Shown: positions 47,379 to 58,210 of the stretch, piece by piece
Layout of the letters: the number at the start of each line of letters is the position of its first letter
Position numbering within the stretch: position 1 is the stretch's first letter
Origin: Asparagopsis taxiformis
Taxonomy: Eukaryota; Rhodophyta; Florideophyceae; Bonnemaisoniales; Bonnemaisoniaceae
NCBI GenBank assembly: GCA_030407315.1
Contig: JALQPE010002590.1
Location: 186,001 to 250,000 of the forward strand
DNA length: 64,000 nt
Direction of reading: 5' to 3'
The notes under the pieces: model-generated
The model's input: only the letters and a program-made list of their open reading frames with translations
What the model was told of the DNA's origin: nothing
Databases searched by the model: none
Translations under genes and position numbers: made by a program

Positions 47379-48332
47379 TTACAGTTGAAGTTGGCTTCCG
47401 TTTTGTGAGGAGATAGTATGTGCAGCACCTAACAGTGTTCCTCTCAGACCTTCTCTTAGAGAGTCAGCAAACTCGCCACTAATCCAAAATGGATCCCACA
47501 GAAAAACGTACGTCGCTCCAATTATTACACCTGCTGCTACATCCAACACATGGTGACGACCCAGAGCAACACGTGATACACACACCGATATAGCCCATAC
47601 CAACGTAGCCAACGCGAAACCATGTGTATCTATCAATGGAAGTAGGCCAATAGCATGGTGCGTCTGCACGAACCAAACAAAAGAGAGCAAGAATCCGGCA
47701 CGTGTTGAGTGACCAGATGGGAACGAAAATTGATCGACAACATGGATTGTCACATGCCCAATTCCAGTGTTGTACACCGGACGTTTCCGGTGGAAGACTG
47801 GTTTTAAGACACCAATCACAGCGAGGTCCAGAATGGTTAGAGAAAGAAAATTGAGCATAAGAGCAGAGCCAGTGGGAGAAAGATCTGTTTTCAAAAAAAA
47901 TACAAGGACAGGGACTAATAACCAGGGAACTCCATGTCCGCTAACTTCAAGGAGAAGCAGCGGAAGTCGTGATTGGACATGAATTTCGTAGTATCGATAA
48001 ATTGCGTAGGATATGTCCTTATCCCATTGCAAGAGCTTTGCCATGGGCGTTTGTGAATTGGGTGAAATTTCCGCAGGGAAAAGCATAGAAGAATGGTCAG
48101 AGCAGTGCTCCTCTCCAACCGAAATACTGATATTGTCCGAAATCTTGTCCTCGCGGCTATCTGAATTTGGGCGTCGCAATGAAGCAATAATGTGTTTTTG
48201 TCTGGGTTTTCGAATACAACGCAATGAAAAAGACCGCACAGTGAAGTTTTGCGCGCTTGGAGCAACGAAAGCAGTCTTGGGGGACCGAAAAATCATGTGA
48301 CAAGGAGTTGTGTATGTTCTCAAATTTCGCAT
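47379..48332 (-). CDS. PAP2-type lipid phosphatase (PLPP6-like)
   Basis: All three catalytic motifs of the PAP2/chloroperoxidase superfamily are present: K-x6-R-P (KPVFHRKRP), P-S-G-H (FPSGHSTRAG) and S-R-x5-H-x3-D (SRVALGRHHVLD). Four to six hydrophobic helices surround them, such as LPLLLLEVSGHGVPWLLVPVLVFFL and LMLNFLSLTILDLAVIGVL. The KWD..ISYAIYRY..H order resembles the polyisoprenoid/presqualene diphosphate phosphatase PLPP6 class. The N-terminal 60 residues, especially after the second Met (MIFRSPKTAFVAPSAQNFTVRSFS), are basic and hydroxylated with Phe near the start, suggesting plastid targeting. The substrate is not certain. It converges with the upstream orphan gene, 280 bp apart. 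Confidence 0.85.
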   Translation of the reverse strand: MRNLRTYTTPCHMIFRSPKTAFVAPSAQNFTVRSFSLRCIRKPRQKHIIASLRRPNSDSREDKISDNISISVGEEHCSDHSSMLFPAEISPNSQTPMAKLLQWDKDISYAIYRYYEIHVQSRLPLLLLEVSGHGVPWLLVPVLVFFLKTDLSPTGSALMLNFLSLTILDLAVIGVLKPVFHRKRPVYNTGIGHVTIHVVDQFSFPSGHSTRAGFLLSFVWFVQTHHAIGLLPLIDTHGFALATLVWAISVCVSRVALGRHHVLDVAAGVIIGATYVFLWDPFWISGEFADSLREGLRGTLLGAAHTISSQNGSQLQL

Positions 48333-48787
48333 GACAGTCTCCTAGATGGAGAGATTCATGGAGATACGGTACTGGAAAAAGTTAACAGGCCTTCCGACTT
48401 CTTCAATTTTGCAGCGAACATGGTATGTCCTGCCATTCAATGACTTGGCATCCAACTATTTGGTAATTATTCTTATTTTAAAATTTCGTTTGATGCTCAG
48501 CGTTCAATAAAGATAATTAAATTAATTTGACGACGTTTTTTGTTTTTACTCACCATCCTGCTTACACTAAAGGTGTCTACAGCTAGCGAAAGGCTTTCGA
48601 AATCTGGGAATTTATATAAAAAAAATCCTTAAATTGACCTATTCAAATTAAAGTAATTTATTGGATTTTAGTTATCCGTTTTCCTTCATTTCAACTGCAA
48701 CGTAAAGCTCTTCAACGGTCGAATTTGACACTAGATAACAGGAAGCCTAGATCAGTGCAAGTATTCCATTTATTCGACTATACATTT
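48333..48787. other. AT-rich boundary between genes and transposons
   Basis: A 455-bp, AT-rich stretch with runs of A and T near 48475-48660. It marks the passage from gene-rich to repeat-rich DNA. A terminal inverted repeat of the neighbouring transposon might lie here but was not identified. Confidence 0.35.
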
Positions 48788-49544
48788 CTAGCCTTCTATG
48801 TAGATCCCTTCTCGGACTGCATCTTCGTTCAGCTCATCGACCTCCATCAGGGGTAAGTCCGAGTCTAATGAGGGGGAGTCACTATCACTAATCGACTCGG
48901 ACTGCTCACCGTGTCGTCCTGACCAATCACGGTCAGCTTCCTCATCATACGTCTCCACATCATAAAATTGTGATAGATGTCGATGCAGATCTTCCTCGCG
49001 CATTGCATGCTGAGCATACCGCTTGAAGTCTTCTGCAGTAATTTTGGAAAGCTCTTGCACAGTCAACATTTCAACGTCTGAAAGCCTGAATCGTAGATTT
49101 TGGCTTGCAGCAGATCTCTTCACTGTACCCCGAACCATCCAATTAGGGTTCAGTTCTGGGTGGGCCACAGGAAGAAATAAGATTTTGATCTCGAAAGATC
49201 TGTGTGAGAATTCATCAGCAAGCTCCTGTACGCAGTACTTACATATTAGGTGGCACTTCTTGGCTTCAGCCAGTAGCTTTATTATTGACTTGAGGTCACC
49301 AAAAAGAATTGGCCTGTCGTCATCAAGTGGCCTACCCCATCTCTTGATAGAATCGATGAGAGAAGGATTGTTACATGCCGTTGTAGGCTTCATTGTATCA
49401 AGTTTCATCATTGTGTGGTACTTGGCACGGTCCAGGACCAACACACGCCGTGTAGGACTTATTTCTCGCTGCGAAGCGATAAAATTCTCCGGAAACGGAG
49501 TAGCGCAAGCGACAACGAGGAAAACCCCGATCCAGCGAGTACGC
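48788..49544 (-). pseudogene. DDE transposase, 5'-truncated (IS630/Tc1-mariner or related)
   Basis: The minus-strand frame has the second catalytic block RRVLVLDRAKYHT and, after a long spacer, LPVAHPELNPNWMVRGTVK, which is the third DDE block (usually LNPIE). It ends with an acidic tail (SDSDSPSLDSDLPLMEVDE). The first catalytic Asp and the DNA-binding domain are missing: upstream of about 49545 the frame enters an LTR-like block. The Asn-Pro-Asn in place of Pro-Ile/Asn-Glu suggests loss of the last acid and thus of activity. Confidence 0.6.
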
Positions 49545-50141
49545 TGTAGAAATGATCTCCAATCGGCGGTGATCAGCCGGATTCCGAAAGGAGGAAAATG
49601 AGTAATACTCGAGGATCGATTCCTGCAACGGCCTTCGACTAAGAAGTCGGTAGAGTGGTAGAGCGGGTCTTCTACGAGATTCTTCCGACCAGGAGTATTT
49701 AGGTCTGCCGTCCCCAACCTACTTAAAGGTTAGCTGGGATCGCGAATCCTCCGAACGGAGTATCTACTTGTACGAGTCGGACAGGATGGGGTGCGCGACT
49801 GCCAGCACCGGATCTGGTCTTACTACCTCGCGGTAGGAGTCTCCTTCACAGCCGTGACTTGGCGTCACGGCGCGTCGCGGTGTGTTGTGCGGTTCACGCG
49901 CGACGGAACACGATTGGGAATCGTAGATCTACTCTCGAGAGAGAGGTTGCGCGCTGAAGAGCGTTTGTAAGGCGCTTTCCAGGCGAATAGGATGTAGTCC
50001 ACAATAGTGCTGAATTTATTGTATCTGTTGCGGTGAGTCACCGTACTAAATACGTTAAAGTCGGATCTCGGTTGGCCAGGACCGATGGTCCTGGCCAACC
50101 AGTGGGGTGGACCTTGTGGTCCCTACAAATTCCCCACTACA
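49545..50141 (-). repeat. Putative LTR with TGTAG...CTACA ends
   Basis: This 597-bp block begins TGTAG and ends CTACA, perfect 5-bp inverted ends as in LTRs. Read on the minus strand it contains a perfect 14-bp-arm hairpin near its start and an AATAAA. It cuts the transposase frame. No target-site duplication was seen (tacgc on the left, ctgac on the right), so the borders are tentative and it may belong to an unrelated insertion. Confidence 0.35.
50070..50100. repeat. Perfect inverted repeat, 14-bp arms
   Basis: GGTTGGCCAGGACC is followed by GAT and its exact reverse complement. It is inside the LTR-like block, near the right end. Confidence 0.85.
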
Positions 50142-50216
50142 CTGACACTTTTCGTGTACTTCTACTACAGTAAACTAATATTGACACTATAGCTAAAAGT
50201 GTCGCTACTAGTGTAG
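50137..50216. repeat. Imperfect inverted repeat, 16-bp arm
   Basis: CTACACTGACACTTTT at 50137-50152 pairs with AAAAGTGTC-(6 nt)-AGTGTAG at 50195-50216. It begins at the last bases of the LTR-like block. Confidence 0.7.
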
Positions 50217-51279
50217 AATGACGTGTACGCGCGCCGGCGTACACGTGTGGAAAGGCTCGCGTCTCTGCTGTCGCCCTGCGCTACTACACGTGTCCGTGAA
50301 TTCAAGTTACGATGCGCCCGTTACCTTTGTTCCCGACCCTTCAGCCACGCCCGTACGCACTCGCGACCGCTCAGCGATCCACCCCCAGCTCCTTAGCTGT
50401 TTTTGATGCAATTAATTTGCATGCGCGCCCCCTGCAGAAGCGCAGTGTCCCACACGCCGACGCCCAATAGAACGCAATTTTGGGAATACAGTATCCTCCA
50501 GCCATTTCAAAAAGACTTCTGTAATATACGTGGCAATTCCGAAATTGCAAATATTTACGTTTTCCGCGGAATTCGAATTTCGGCGGACACGACCGGCGAC
50601 AGCAATGCACGAACATTGCTGGCGCATGCGCGCGCGCAACCGGCACACGTGTGCAACGAACGTACTGGCAACGGCCAACGGACCAAGGGGTCCCTACGTG
50701 TGACCCACAAGGTCCTTTCCCATTCGGGGACGTTACGCGCAGTGTTTACACTGTAAAGCGATGCCATCGTGGCTATATAGGTATTGGCATCGTGCCGGGA
50801 GGGAAAGGGGACAATTAATCGAACGAGCAACGGCTCTAGTCTACGACTGACTTCTACGTTACGTTTACGTTTTGCCTAACGAGGCTTCGTCTCCGTCGAG
50901 CTGCGTACTCCCTACCCATCGCCGCACGTAAGGCTGATTGCGTGTAGTGCCTACGGGCTTGGTTGAGAGCGCCTCCGGTGACGTGCCACCTCGTTTACCG
51001 AACGTAATCCTCGCGTGGATTGTTGCGTCGTGACGCTCGTGTCTACTCGCTAACCTATCTCTACCGTTCTACCTAACATACAGTCAAAACACCAGCGGGT
51101 GGACTGTTCGTTCGTTTCGTAAGGACAGCGTGTCCACTAGCTCGTACCAGCTACTACGTCTAACGAACTATCGTTCCACACTGGTCTTCCGACCTAGAAG
51201 TTGCTACGAGCATAACGACAACCAACGAGGTTGAGCTCTTTTACGTTAACGAAAAGCTACGTGCTACAGACGACGGTCT
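50142..51279 (+). other. 5' leader/U3-like region of the chromovirus
   Basis: This 1.1-kb non-coding stretch is rich in CpG and ACGT words. It includes CTATATAG at 50773-50780, a likely TATA box, and a possible primer-binding site tggtcttccgacct at about 51181. The tRNA match is unverified. Confidence 0.4.
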
Positions 51280-53394
51280 ATGAATTACGCTGTGTCGAAT
51301 TCCAGCGCGTCGCCCAGGCAACCGTTGCCAACGTCAGCGAACGCCGAAGCCGACGTGGCCTTGTCAGCAGAAGCGATCTTCGCGACTGATCGATTTATCC
51401 CGCCGGATATCGAGGCGATCGGCCAGCTACCACGTACGGTAAGCCCGTTTGAGTCCGTGAGTATGGACCCCGCAACGCGCGGTCAGCTCAACGAAGGGAA
51501 CGTGACTCCCACGGCACTACGTGTAGTGTACGAAGACCTTCGAGGTCACATCGAAAGGGCGAGCGACGTGGCCGTCGACGAAGCCGTAAGGCAGAGACTC
51601 GGAGTCTCGGAGCGCGAGGCTGCTGCGTTACGTGAACGCTCAGCGACCCTCGAACGGGAAAACGAAGATTTACGAAACCGCCTCTCCGTCGTGGAGGGAA
51701 GACTCGACTCGTTTGTCGTAGTATTCAACGAAATCGTCGCCGGACGTTCCGCTCCGCCGAGCGGAAGCGATCCGAATTACGAAGAAGGCTCGCGCGCCTA
51801 TAACTCGCAATCCTCCCCGGCCGTTCCGGGAGGATGCCCACCAACACCCGGTCCGACGACCCCGACAACGTACGGTAGGGGGGCGACAGTGCAACGAGCC
51901 ATCGCCAACCCCAACGAGACGCCACGAAGGCAATTACGTTTTAACGATACGCCAGACCACGCGCGGTCGGCGGACGCAGCACGAGCTGCACAATTCGATA
52001 CGAGAGCTCCCCCGCCACGTGAGACGTACATTCCGTGGCTGGGTACGTTCGGCACGACGGACACGCGAGTCCACGAAAACGAACGTGCCGACGCGGTACG
52101 CTTACCAGGGAACGCCCTCGGACCCGTTTGCCACGCGTTGGCAGAGCACACGACAATGCTCGACGCATTTGCGAACGTGGTGTCGTACCGCATGTACCGA
52201 CTTAACGATGTACGTGAACATCTCTACGTGAACGAGAGTCAAAGCGTACATAAGCTCAAACGTGAGCTGGAGGGACTTTTCCCTACGTTAAAGCCGTTCT
52301 CCGGCCGGAATCCGATTACGTTGCTCGGATTCCTCGCCCAAATACGTGATGGGTTCAGCACACTCGGAGTGTGCGAGGGAGTGGCAGTACGTGCGCTGCA
52401 CTTCTTCCTCGAAGGGGACGCCCGACGGTTCTACGATTCCCAGTGTACGACTGGTGTGATCACGACTGATCCGACGAAGAGGTTCTCGTGGCCTCACGTG
52501 ATCAACGCGTTGATCAAACGATACCTGCAAGACGACGTGCTGCAGGAGGCCTACGAAAAGGTCACGATGATCACGCAGAGTCCTAACGAGGACGAGAATC
52601 AGTACGCTGATAGACTCGACACCGCCACGCGGGCGTGCAACTACGTGTTTACGGACCGACTCCTCGTTCACCACTACGTACGTGGTTTGCTGCCCTCGAC
52701 GCGGGCAGCCGTGACGGAACGACTCCGGTCACTCCCCGAACGAGAGAGGAACGACCTCACCGTTGTGAGACGATTGGCGACGACCGAAGGAACGACCTTC
52801 CGTGCACGTACGGCAGCTGTCGCGTCAGCCGCGAAACCGAAAGTGCGGTTTCCGGTGAAGCCTACGTTGGCTATTTCCGACCACGAGTCGAGGAAGTTCG
52901 CGGACTACGATGAGTCCGCGTACTTACGTAATGAACGGGCTAGCGAGCCCAGTTACCACGATGGTAACCCGAACATCCCCGCGAGGGATGATGACGACGT
53001 GTCGCTCGCTGCGGCTCACGTTGCCGAGAATTTAGAGGCGATCCTCTTCACGAACGGGCCGCCGCCCAACGATACGAAAACGGCAAACGAAAAGCCGGAC
53101 GAGCTCGAAGCTCGATTGAACCGTCCATGCGAGGACGTGCCGAAGCTCACGAGCGAGCAGACGCAATTGGCGCATTCCGTAATCCCGAATGATTACTGGA
53201 CGCTATCGTGTTGGTCATGCCGCGAAGATGGCCACTCGACGTTCACGTGTCCGCGTCTGACGCCAGATCAACGGATCTTTTTCGCGTACAAGTACTACCT
53301 CTTCCACGTGAAGAGCAACCCACGTCAGGCTGAGTACTTCCGCCAACGAATGGCCAAACGTAACCAGGAACGACCTGGTGAGCGGGGAACGTGA
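51280..53394 (+). CDS. Gag of the chromovirus
   Basis: A 704-residue frame beginning at an ATG. The middle contains the retrotransposon Gag capsid-like helical part (LEGLFPTLKPFSGRNPITLLGFLAQI; AVRALHFFLEGDARRFYDSQ; YEKVTMITQSPNEDENQYADRL). A single CCHC zinc knuckle CWSCREDGHSTFTC lies at residues 644-657, with another 47 residues after it. The N-terminus is Pro/Thr-rich with a coiled-coil segment (REAAALRERSATLERENEDLRNRL). Codon use is strongly ACG/CGA-biased unlike the host genes. The frame stops at 53394 and coding continues in the -1 frame. Confidence 0.85.
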   Translation: MNYAVSNSSASPRQPLPTSANAEADVALSAEAIFATDRFIPPDIEAIGQLPRTVSPFESVSMDPATRGQLNEGNVTPTALRVVYEDLRGHIERASDVAVDEAVRQRLGVSEREAAALRERSATLERENEDLRNRLSVVEGRLDSFVVVFNEIVAGRSAPPSGSDPNYEEGSRAYNSQSSPAVPGGCPPTPGPTTPTTYGRGATVQRAIANPNETPRRQLRFNDTPDHARSADAARAAQFDTRAPPPRETYIPWLGTFGTTDTRVHENERADAVRLPGNALGPVCHALAEHTTMLDAFANVVSYRMYRLNDVREHLYVNESQSVHKLKRELEGLFPTLKPFSGRNPITLLGFLAQIRDGFSTLGVCEGVAVRALHFFLEGDARRFYDSQCTTGVITTDPTKRFSWPHVINALIKRYLQDDVLQEAYEKVTMITQSPNEDENQYADRLDTATRACNYVFTDRLLVHHYVRGLLPSTRAAVTERLRSLPERERNDLTVVRRLATTEGTTFRARTAAVASAAKPKVRFPVKPTLAISDHESRKFADYDESAYLRNERASEPSYHDGNPNIPARDDDDVSLAAAHVAENLEAILFTNGPPPNDTKTANEKPDELEARLNRPCEDVPKLTSEQTQLAHSVIPNDYWTLSCWSCREDGHSTFTCPRLTPDQRIFFAYKYYLFHVKSNPRQAEYFRQRMAKRNQERPGERGT

Positions 53395-53684
53395 ACCCGC
53401 GGAGGTACGGCACGCCGCCTACGATACTCCGAAACCCCAATCGTGACGGGGGGAGGCCCTTCGACAGGCGCCGCGGCGACTTTCGTAATGACCGACGTGA
53501 CCCCCGCCCGTGGGCGAACGAACGAAATGGCCAGCGTAATGGCCGCAGCGGAGTCTACGTGACGACTCCCGCTGACGAAACACCACTCGAGGTGGAAACG
53601 AGTCACGATGACGAACGAGCTTCGTGGGCTCACGACGACGACGTGTCGAACGGCCTCGCGCCGGAAAACGACCAGGCGATGTAG
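53391..53684 (+). pseudogene. Gag-Pol linker in the -1 frame
   Basis: An Arg/Asn/Asp-rich 97-codon stretch (RRYGTPPTILRNPNRDGGRPF...) that starts at the end of Gag in the next frame and ends before the protease frame. It has the composition of a nucleocapsid tail. The frame change could be programmed or a mutation. Confidence 0.4.
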
Positions 53685-54550
53685 GTCACGAGCCACCCAC
53701 ATCGCCTGAACCCTTACGTGAAAGGGGGACGACCGACGTCGATGATTGGTCCTCCGCAGGCTCACCGACGAACGAGAGTTACGTAAAGCTCACGGCCGCG
53801 AAAGCCAACTCGAGTCACACGACACCCGACGTGGGGGAAGAAACGAAGTCCGACGGGACGAACGAACCTCACACGAAGAGGAAGTCTCGCAGACGAGCGA
53901 GACGCGCTACCCGGAAGCACGACGCTTCCGAGCGCGAGAAAGCCAAGCACGCGGCTTATACGAAGCGTGTCGACGCAAAAGAAGCCATACGGGCTCATAC
54001 GGTGAAGCGACGAATCGCTAGCGAAGACGTAGACCGCGCGCCGGTCAGGACCGAACCGTTGGTCCTCGACGGGCATACGTGCCTACTTGCGTCGAAGCAT
54101 TATATCGTGTCCGGAACGATCGGACTAGACATCAACGTGATGAGGGCGATTACCATCGCGATGGATACGTGCAGCGGCTACAACTTGATACGAACAAGTT
54201 TACTACCCTACGACTGGGTCGACCGCTGTCTACGTGACGAAGAGCTACCGAAGCTCGGAGACGCCAACGGGCGACGTTTGCCTATCGAAGGCGCCATCCT
54301 GCTTCGCGTCAGGTTGGGGAACTCGCTGTTCCGCGTAAAATTCTTCGTAGCCAACACGCTGGCTGTTCCCGTTATAATGGGCACGTCGTTCATGTCGAAG
54401 CATGTCGATGCTATACGCTGTCGAGCGCAGACAATCGAACTCCATCGGGGATACGATACCCATTATCGCGGAGGGCGATACGACGACTCCGTACGAGGAG
54501 GGGGAAGAGACGAATCCAAACGTGGAACACCCGAAGCGCCGCGAGCGTAA
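53624..54550 (+). pseudogene. Retropepsin-like protease domain
   Basis: A basic KSRRRARRATRKHDASEREKAKH linker precedes an aspartic-protease fold with active site IAMDTCSGYNLI (D-T-C/S-G; one substituted position) and the typical later VIMGTSFM strand-helix (the ILG equivalent). It lies between Gag and RT as expected. Its frame is again shifted against its neighbours, so the polyprotein is broken here. Confidence 0.65.
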
Positions 54551-56222
54551 CGCGGCCGCGAATCGGCCGAGCCGAACGTTCTCGGTTCGCCTGACGAAGT
54601 ACACGCGTGTACCGGCGATGTCGCAACGGACCGTCAACGTGACGACGGACGCGACCGGACTCGTGTTCCTCGAACCGAAAGCGTCGGTGCAATTCCGGCA
54701 TGGGCTGCGCATAGCCAACGGAGTGGTCGACGTAGGACCGAGAGAGACGTTCTCTATCATCGTGTCGAACTTCACGAAGAAGGACCGCGAATTGCCGAAA
54801 GGCGCGACGATTGCGTACGCGGTACGCTCCCCGTTGGGAATCGTCCCACTCAAGCGTGAGGGCGGCGAAGCCCTCGCGAAGGTTTTGAACCTACCGCTAG
54901 TCGACGCGACGACGCGGACGTATACGAACGGGTTGGGCGACGAAACGCCAGACCCGTTGGTCAACGAAAAGGGGAACGACCCCGCCACGGATTGGCAGTC
55001 GACAATCGATTTGTCGCACCTCGACGACGAGGATTTACGAAAGCGCATCAACGAGATGCTAGCCACACATTCGTCAATGTGGACGAGCGGACGCCTCGGC
55101 GAAATCAATGCTACGGAGCATCGAATCGAACTCGAACCGGGCACGCGGCCCATACGTTCAATGCCCTATCGTCAGGGTCCGGCTCTACGTACGATAGCCG
55201 AGGAGCAGATCACGAAGATGCTCAACGAAGGGGTTATCGAACCCGCGTCCAGCGAATGGGCGTCACCAATCGTGTTGGTGCCGAAGAAGGACGGATCCTT
55301 ACGTTTCTGTGTCGACTACAGACGTTTGAACGCGAAAACGATCGCTGATTCGTACCCGCTTCCTCGTATGGAAGATTGCCTCGATTCGCTTGGCGACGCC
55401 GCCATCTTCACGACACTCGATTGTAACGCCGGTTACTGGCAAGTGCCCGTCTCCGCCGAGGACCGTGATAAGACAACGTTTACGTCTTTCATGGGAACGT
55501 ATCGCTACGTGCGAATGCCATTCGGGCTACGAAACGCCCCCGCTACGTTTCAGCGGACGTTGGACATCATCCTCTCCGGAGTACGTTGGCAATCGTGCCT
55601 TGTTTACTTAGACGACGTAATCGTCTTTTCGAAAGACCTCGAGTCTCACCTGGGTCACGTTGACCAGGTGCTTTCCCTGCTACGCGCAGCAGGAGTAACG
55701 TTAAAGCTCACGAAGTGCTCGTTCTTTCAACCACGAGGTGACTACCTGGGGCACGTGATTACCCCAGGGAAGCTGCACGTCGCAGCTCGGAACAAGGAAG
55801 CCTTTCGTACGGCTACGTTCCCGCGGGACAAGACGCAATGTCGATCGTTTTTGGGCGCGGCCAACGTTTACCGCCGCTTCGTAAAGGCGTATGCCGAGAT
55901 CGCTCGGCCACTCAACACGATGTTGAAGAAGGACGCTTCCCCCGATTGGACGAATCCAACTGACGCGCAAACGAATGCGTTCGAAACGTTGAAGACAATA
56001 CTGGTGTCGCCACCAGTATTGCACCTTCCGAAGGCGGGGCGTCCGTTCATGATCGATACCGACGCGTCGGCGTATCAGCTGGGAGCTACGTTGCTCCAGC
56101 AGCAAACGAAGATAAGCCCAACGAATGGGTGCCGATTGGGTACTGGTCGAAGACCCTTAACGAAACCGAACGCGGTTACTCGGCGACCGAGCGCGAGTGC
56201 TACTCCGTCGTCTGGGCGATAA
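54402..56222 (+). pseudogene. Reverse transcriptase and start of RNase H
   Basis: Ty3-type RT blocks are all present: SEWASPIVLVPKKDGSLRFCVDYRRLNAKT, ADSYPLPRMEDCLDSLGDAAIFTTLDCNAGYWQVPV, MPFGLRNAPATFQRTLD, and the catalytic YLDD at nt 55605-55616 in LVYLDDVIVFSKD. LGAANVYRRFVKAYAEIARPL and the RNase H opening DTDASAYQLGATLLQQQ follow. Near nt 56100-56125 the frame is lost within RNase H. An N-terminal 170-residue linker joins it to the protease. Confidence 0.85.
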
Positions 56223-57673
56223 CGTCGCTCCGACCCTACGTAGAGGGTCAGCGGTTCACCGTACGTACGGACCACGAAGCCTTACGTTGGCTGATGACGT
56301 TGACCGACGCGTCCGGACGACTACTACGATGGAGGCTACGCGTTGCCGAATTCGATTTCGAAGTTACGTACAGGCCTGGGCGCGTGCACCAGGTACCTGA
56401 CGCTTTATCACGTGTGATATCTACGTATGACGACGGTCGACCCGTCGACGATGACGTACCATCGTATGGGGACGCGGTCCTCGTGACGACTCGCAGTCGG
56501 CGACAACCCACACGAAATGGGCAGGGACGAACGACGTCCGTACGTAAAAAGGCAACGAATGCCAGGGGTCACGACGACCCGTCGAACGAGACTCGTGACG
56601 AACGAACACCAGCCACGACGGCTGGCCACGATGAACTCGAGTTCAACCGCGACGCGTCGCTCGATGACGTTCTTGACGAGGAACCGGATTTCCTCGACGA
56701 ACAGCGCGCTGCTGAAGACGATTCGGCACGCGTGCCACCAGCTGACGTTCAGCTTCCCATTACGAGGGACGAGCTTATCGAAGCTCAACGCGAGGACGCG
56801 TTCTGTCAAACGATACTGACACGACAGTCCGAGACGCAGGACGCTGCATTCTTCGAAGGCCACGATGGCCTACTCCGACGCCGGAACCCTCACGACGAGG
56901 AACGTACACAAATCGTTGTGCCGGCTTCGTTACGGCCGCGGCTGCTGGAGTTAACGCACCACCACGTCCTCGCTGGACATCCCGGACAAAAACGTATGTA
57001 CTACACCCTACGGAGGACGTACTACTGGCCCGCGATGGCCGCCGACATCCACGCAACGGTACGAAACTGCGTTGGATGTGCGAAGAACCGCGTGAAGCTT
57101 CGCAAACGGACGAACCCGTTACGTTTATTTCCGGCTACGGAGCCGCTGCGAGACCTATGCATCGACATACTAGGTCCGCTGACGAAGAACACGCGTGGCA
57201 ACCGATTTATTCTCGTTATAACGGACCGCTTTACGAAGCCAACCAGAGTCGTACCTCTACGTAATATCGATTCCGCCAACGTGGCGAGCGCGTTCGTCAA
57301 CGCATGGGTCTTCTCGTATGGACCCCCACGGACGCTCATAAGCGATAACGGAAAGCAGTTCGCTGCTAAGTTTTTCCAGCGCGTCTGCAACGAAATCGGC
57401 GTGACGAACGTCTTCACGTCGACGTACCACCCCCAAACGAACGGGCAGGTGGAGCGCTACAACAGGACGATCCTGGCGATGCTGCGCAATTACGTGAACG
57501 AAAACCAGAACGACTGGGATCGATACGCATCGGCGTTAACGTTTGCATACAACACGCATGTGCATTCGAGCACGGGCACGACGCCCTTCGATTTGATTCT
57601 CACGAATCCACCGCCACCGTTGGCGCTACACACGTCGGTAACGAACCGCGAACTACCCGACGGGGGAGGGTGA
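56129..57673 (+). pseudogene. RNase H remainder and integrase
   Basis: RNase H continues as GYWSKTLNETERGYSATERECYSVVWA and FTVRTDHEALRWL. After a linker comes integrase: HHCC zinc-binding block HHHVLAGHPGQKRMYYTLRRTYYWPAMAADIHATVRNCVGC, then the DDE core with LCIDILGPL, FILVITDRFTKPTRVVPL, YGPPRTLISDNGKQF and TSTYHPQTNGQVERYNRTI. All three catalytic acids seem present. The frame stops at a TGA at 57671, and the same frame goes on afterwards into the chromodomain block. Confidence 0.85.
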
Positions 57674-57703
57674 GCCACTTACGTTCGTGAGCTCGCCACA
57701 ACG

Positions 57704-58210
57704 ATGGATAACGCGTATCGAACGCTGAAGGCCGCGCAGGCACGTTATAAACGAAATTTCGACAAACGAGTCCGTGTCTCGAATCGAAACATCCGCGCGG
57801 GAGAATACGTATTCATCGACCCGACGGACGGGACCACGAAGGGCACGAAGCTCGGCAACCACGCGTTGGGACCGTTCCGCGTACTACGTAATGACGTACG
57901 GACGTTCGTCATCCAACGAGGAGACGTAGTTGAACGTGTCAACTCGGACCGCGTTGCGTACGCGCCAACGCCGGCGAACGCGCCCCCGCCGGAGCCATAC
58001 GATGCCACCGAGGCAGACCTCGACAAGAACCGCGACGGTCCGGCGTATGTAGTAGACGACCTACTCAACCATCGCGTAAACGATGACGGCACCCTCGACT
58101 TCCTCGTGAAGTGGGTCGGGTATCGTAACCCTACGTGGGAGCCCCGCCGGAACGTATCTGAAGAGAGCGTCTCTCGATACTTCGCACGCGTGCGACGAGC
58201 GACAACGTGA
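57704..58210 (+). pseudogene. Integrase C-terminus with chromodomain
   Basis: This 168-residue continuation carries the GPF/Y-like core (HALGPFRVLRNDVRTFVIQRGD) and an end chromodomain YVVDDLLNHRVNDDGTLDFLVKWVGYRNPTWEPRRNV, with the aromatic cage and WxGY..TWEP signature. Chromodomains guide insertion towards histone marks, H3K9 methylation in some chromoviruses. It is in the same frame as the preceding integrase frame but behind a stop codon. Confidence 0.8.

Noticed and set aside
49600..49720. tRNA-like boxes (ggatcgattcc and tagagtggtagagc)
   Set aside because: The two boxes are in the wrong order and no cloverleaf could be folded by eye.
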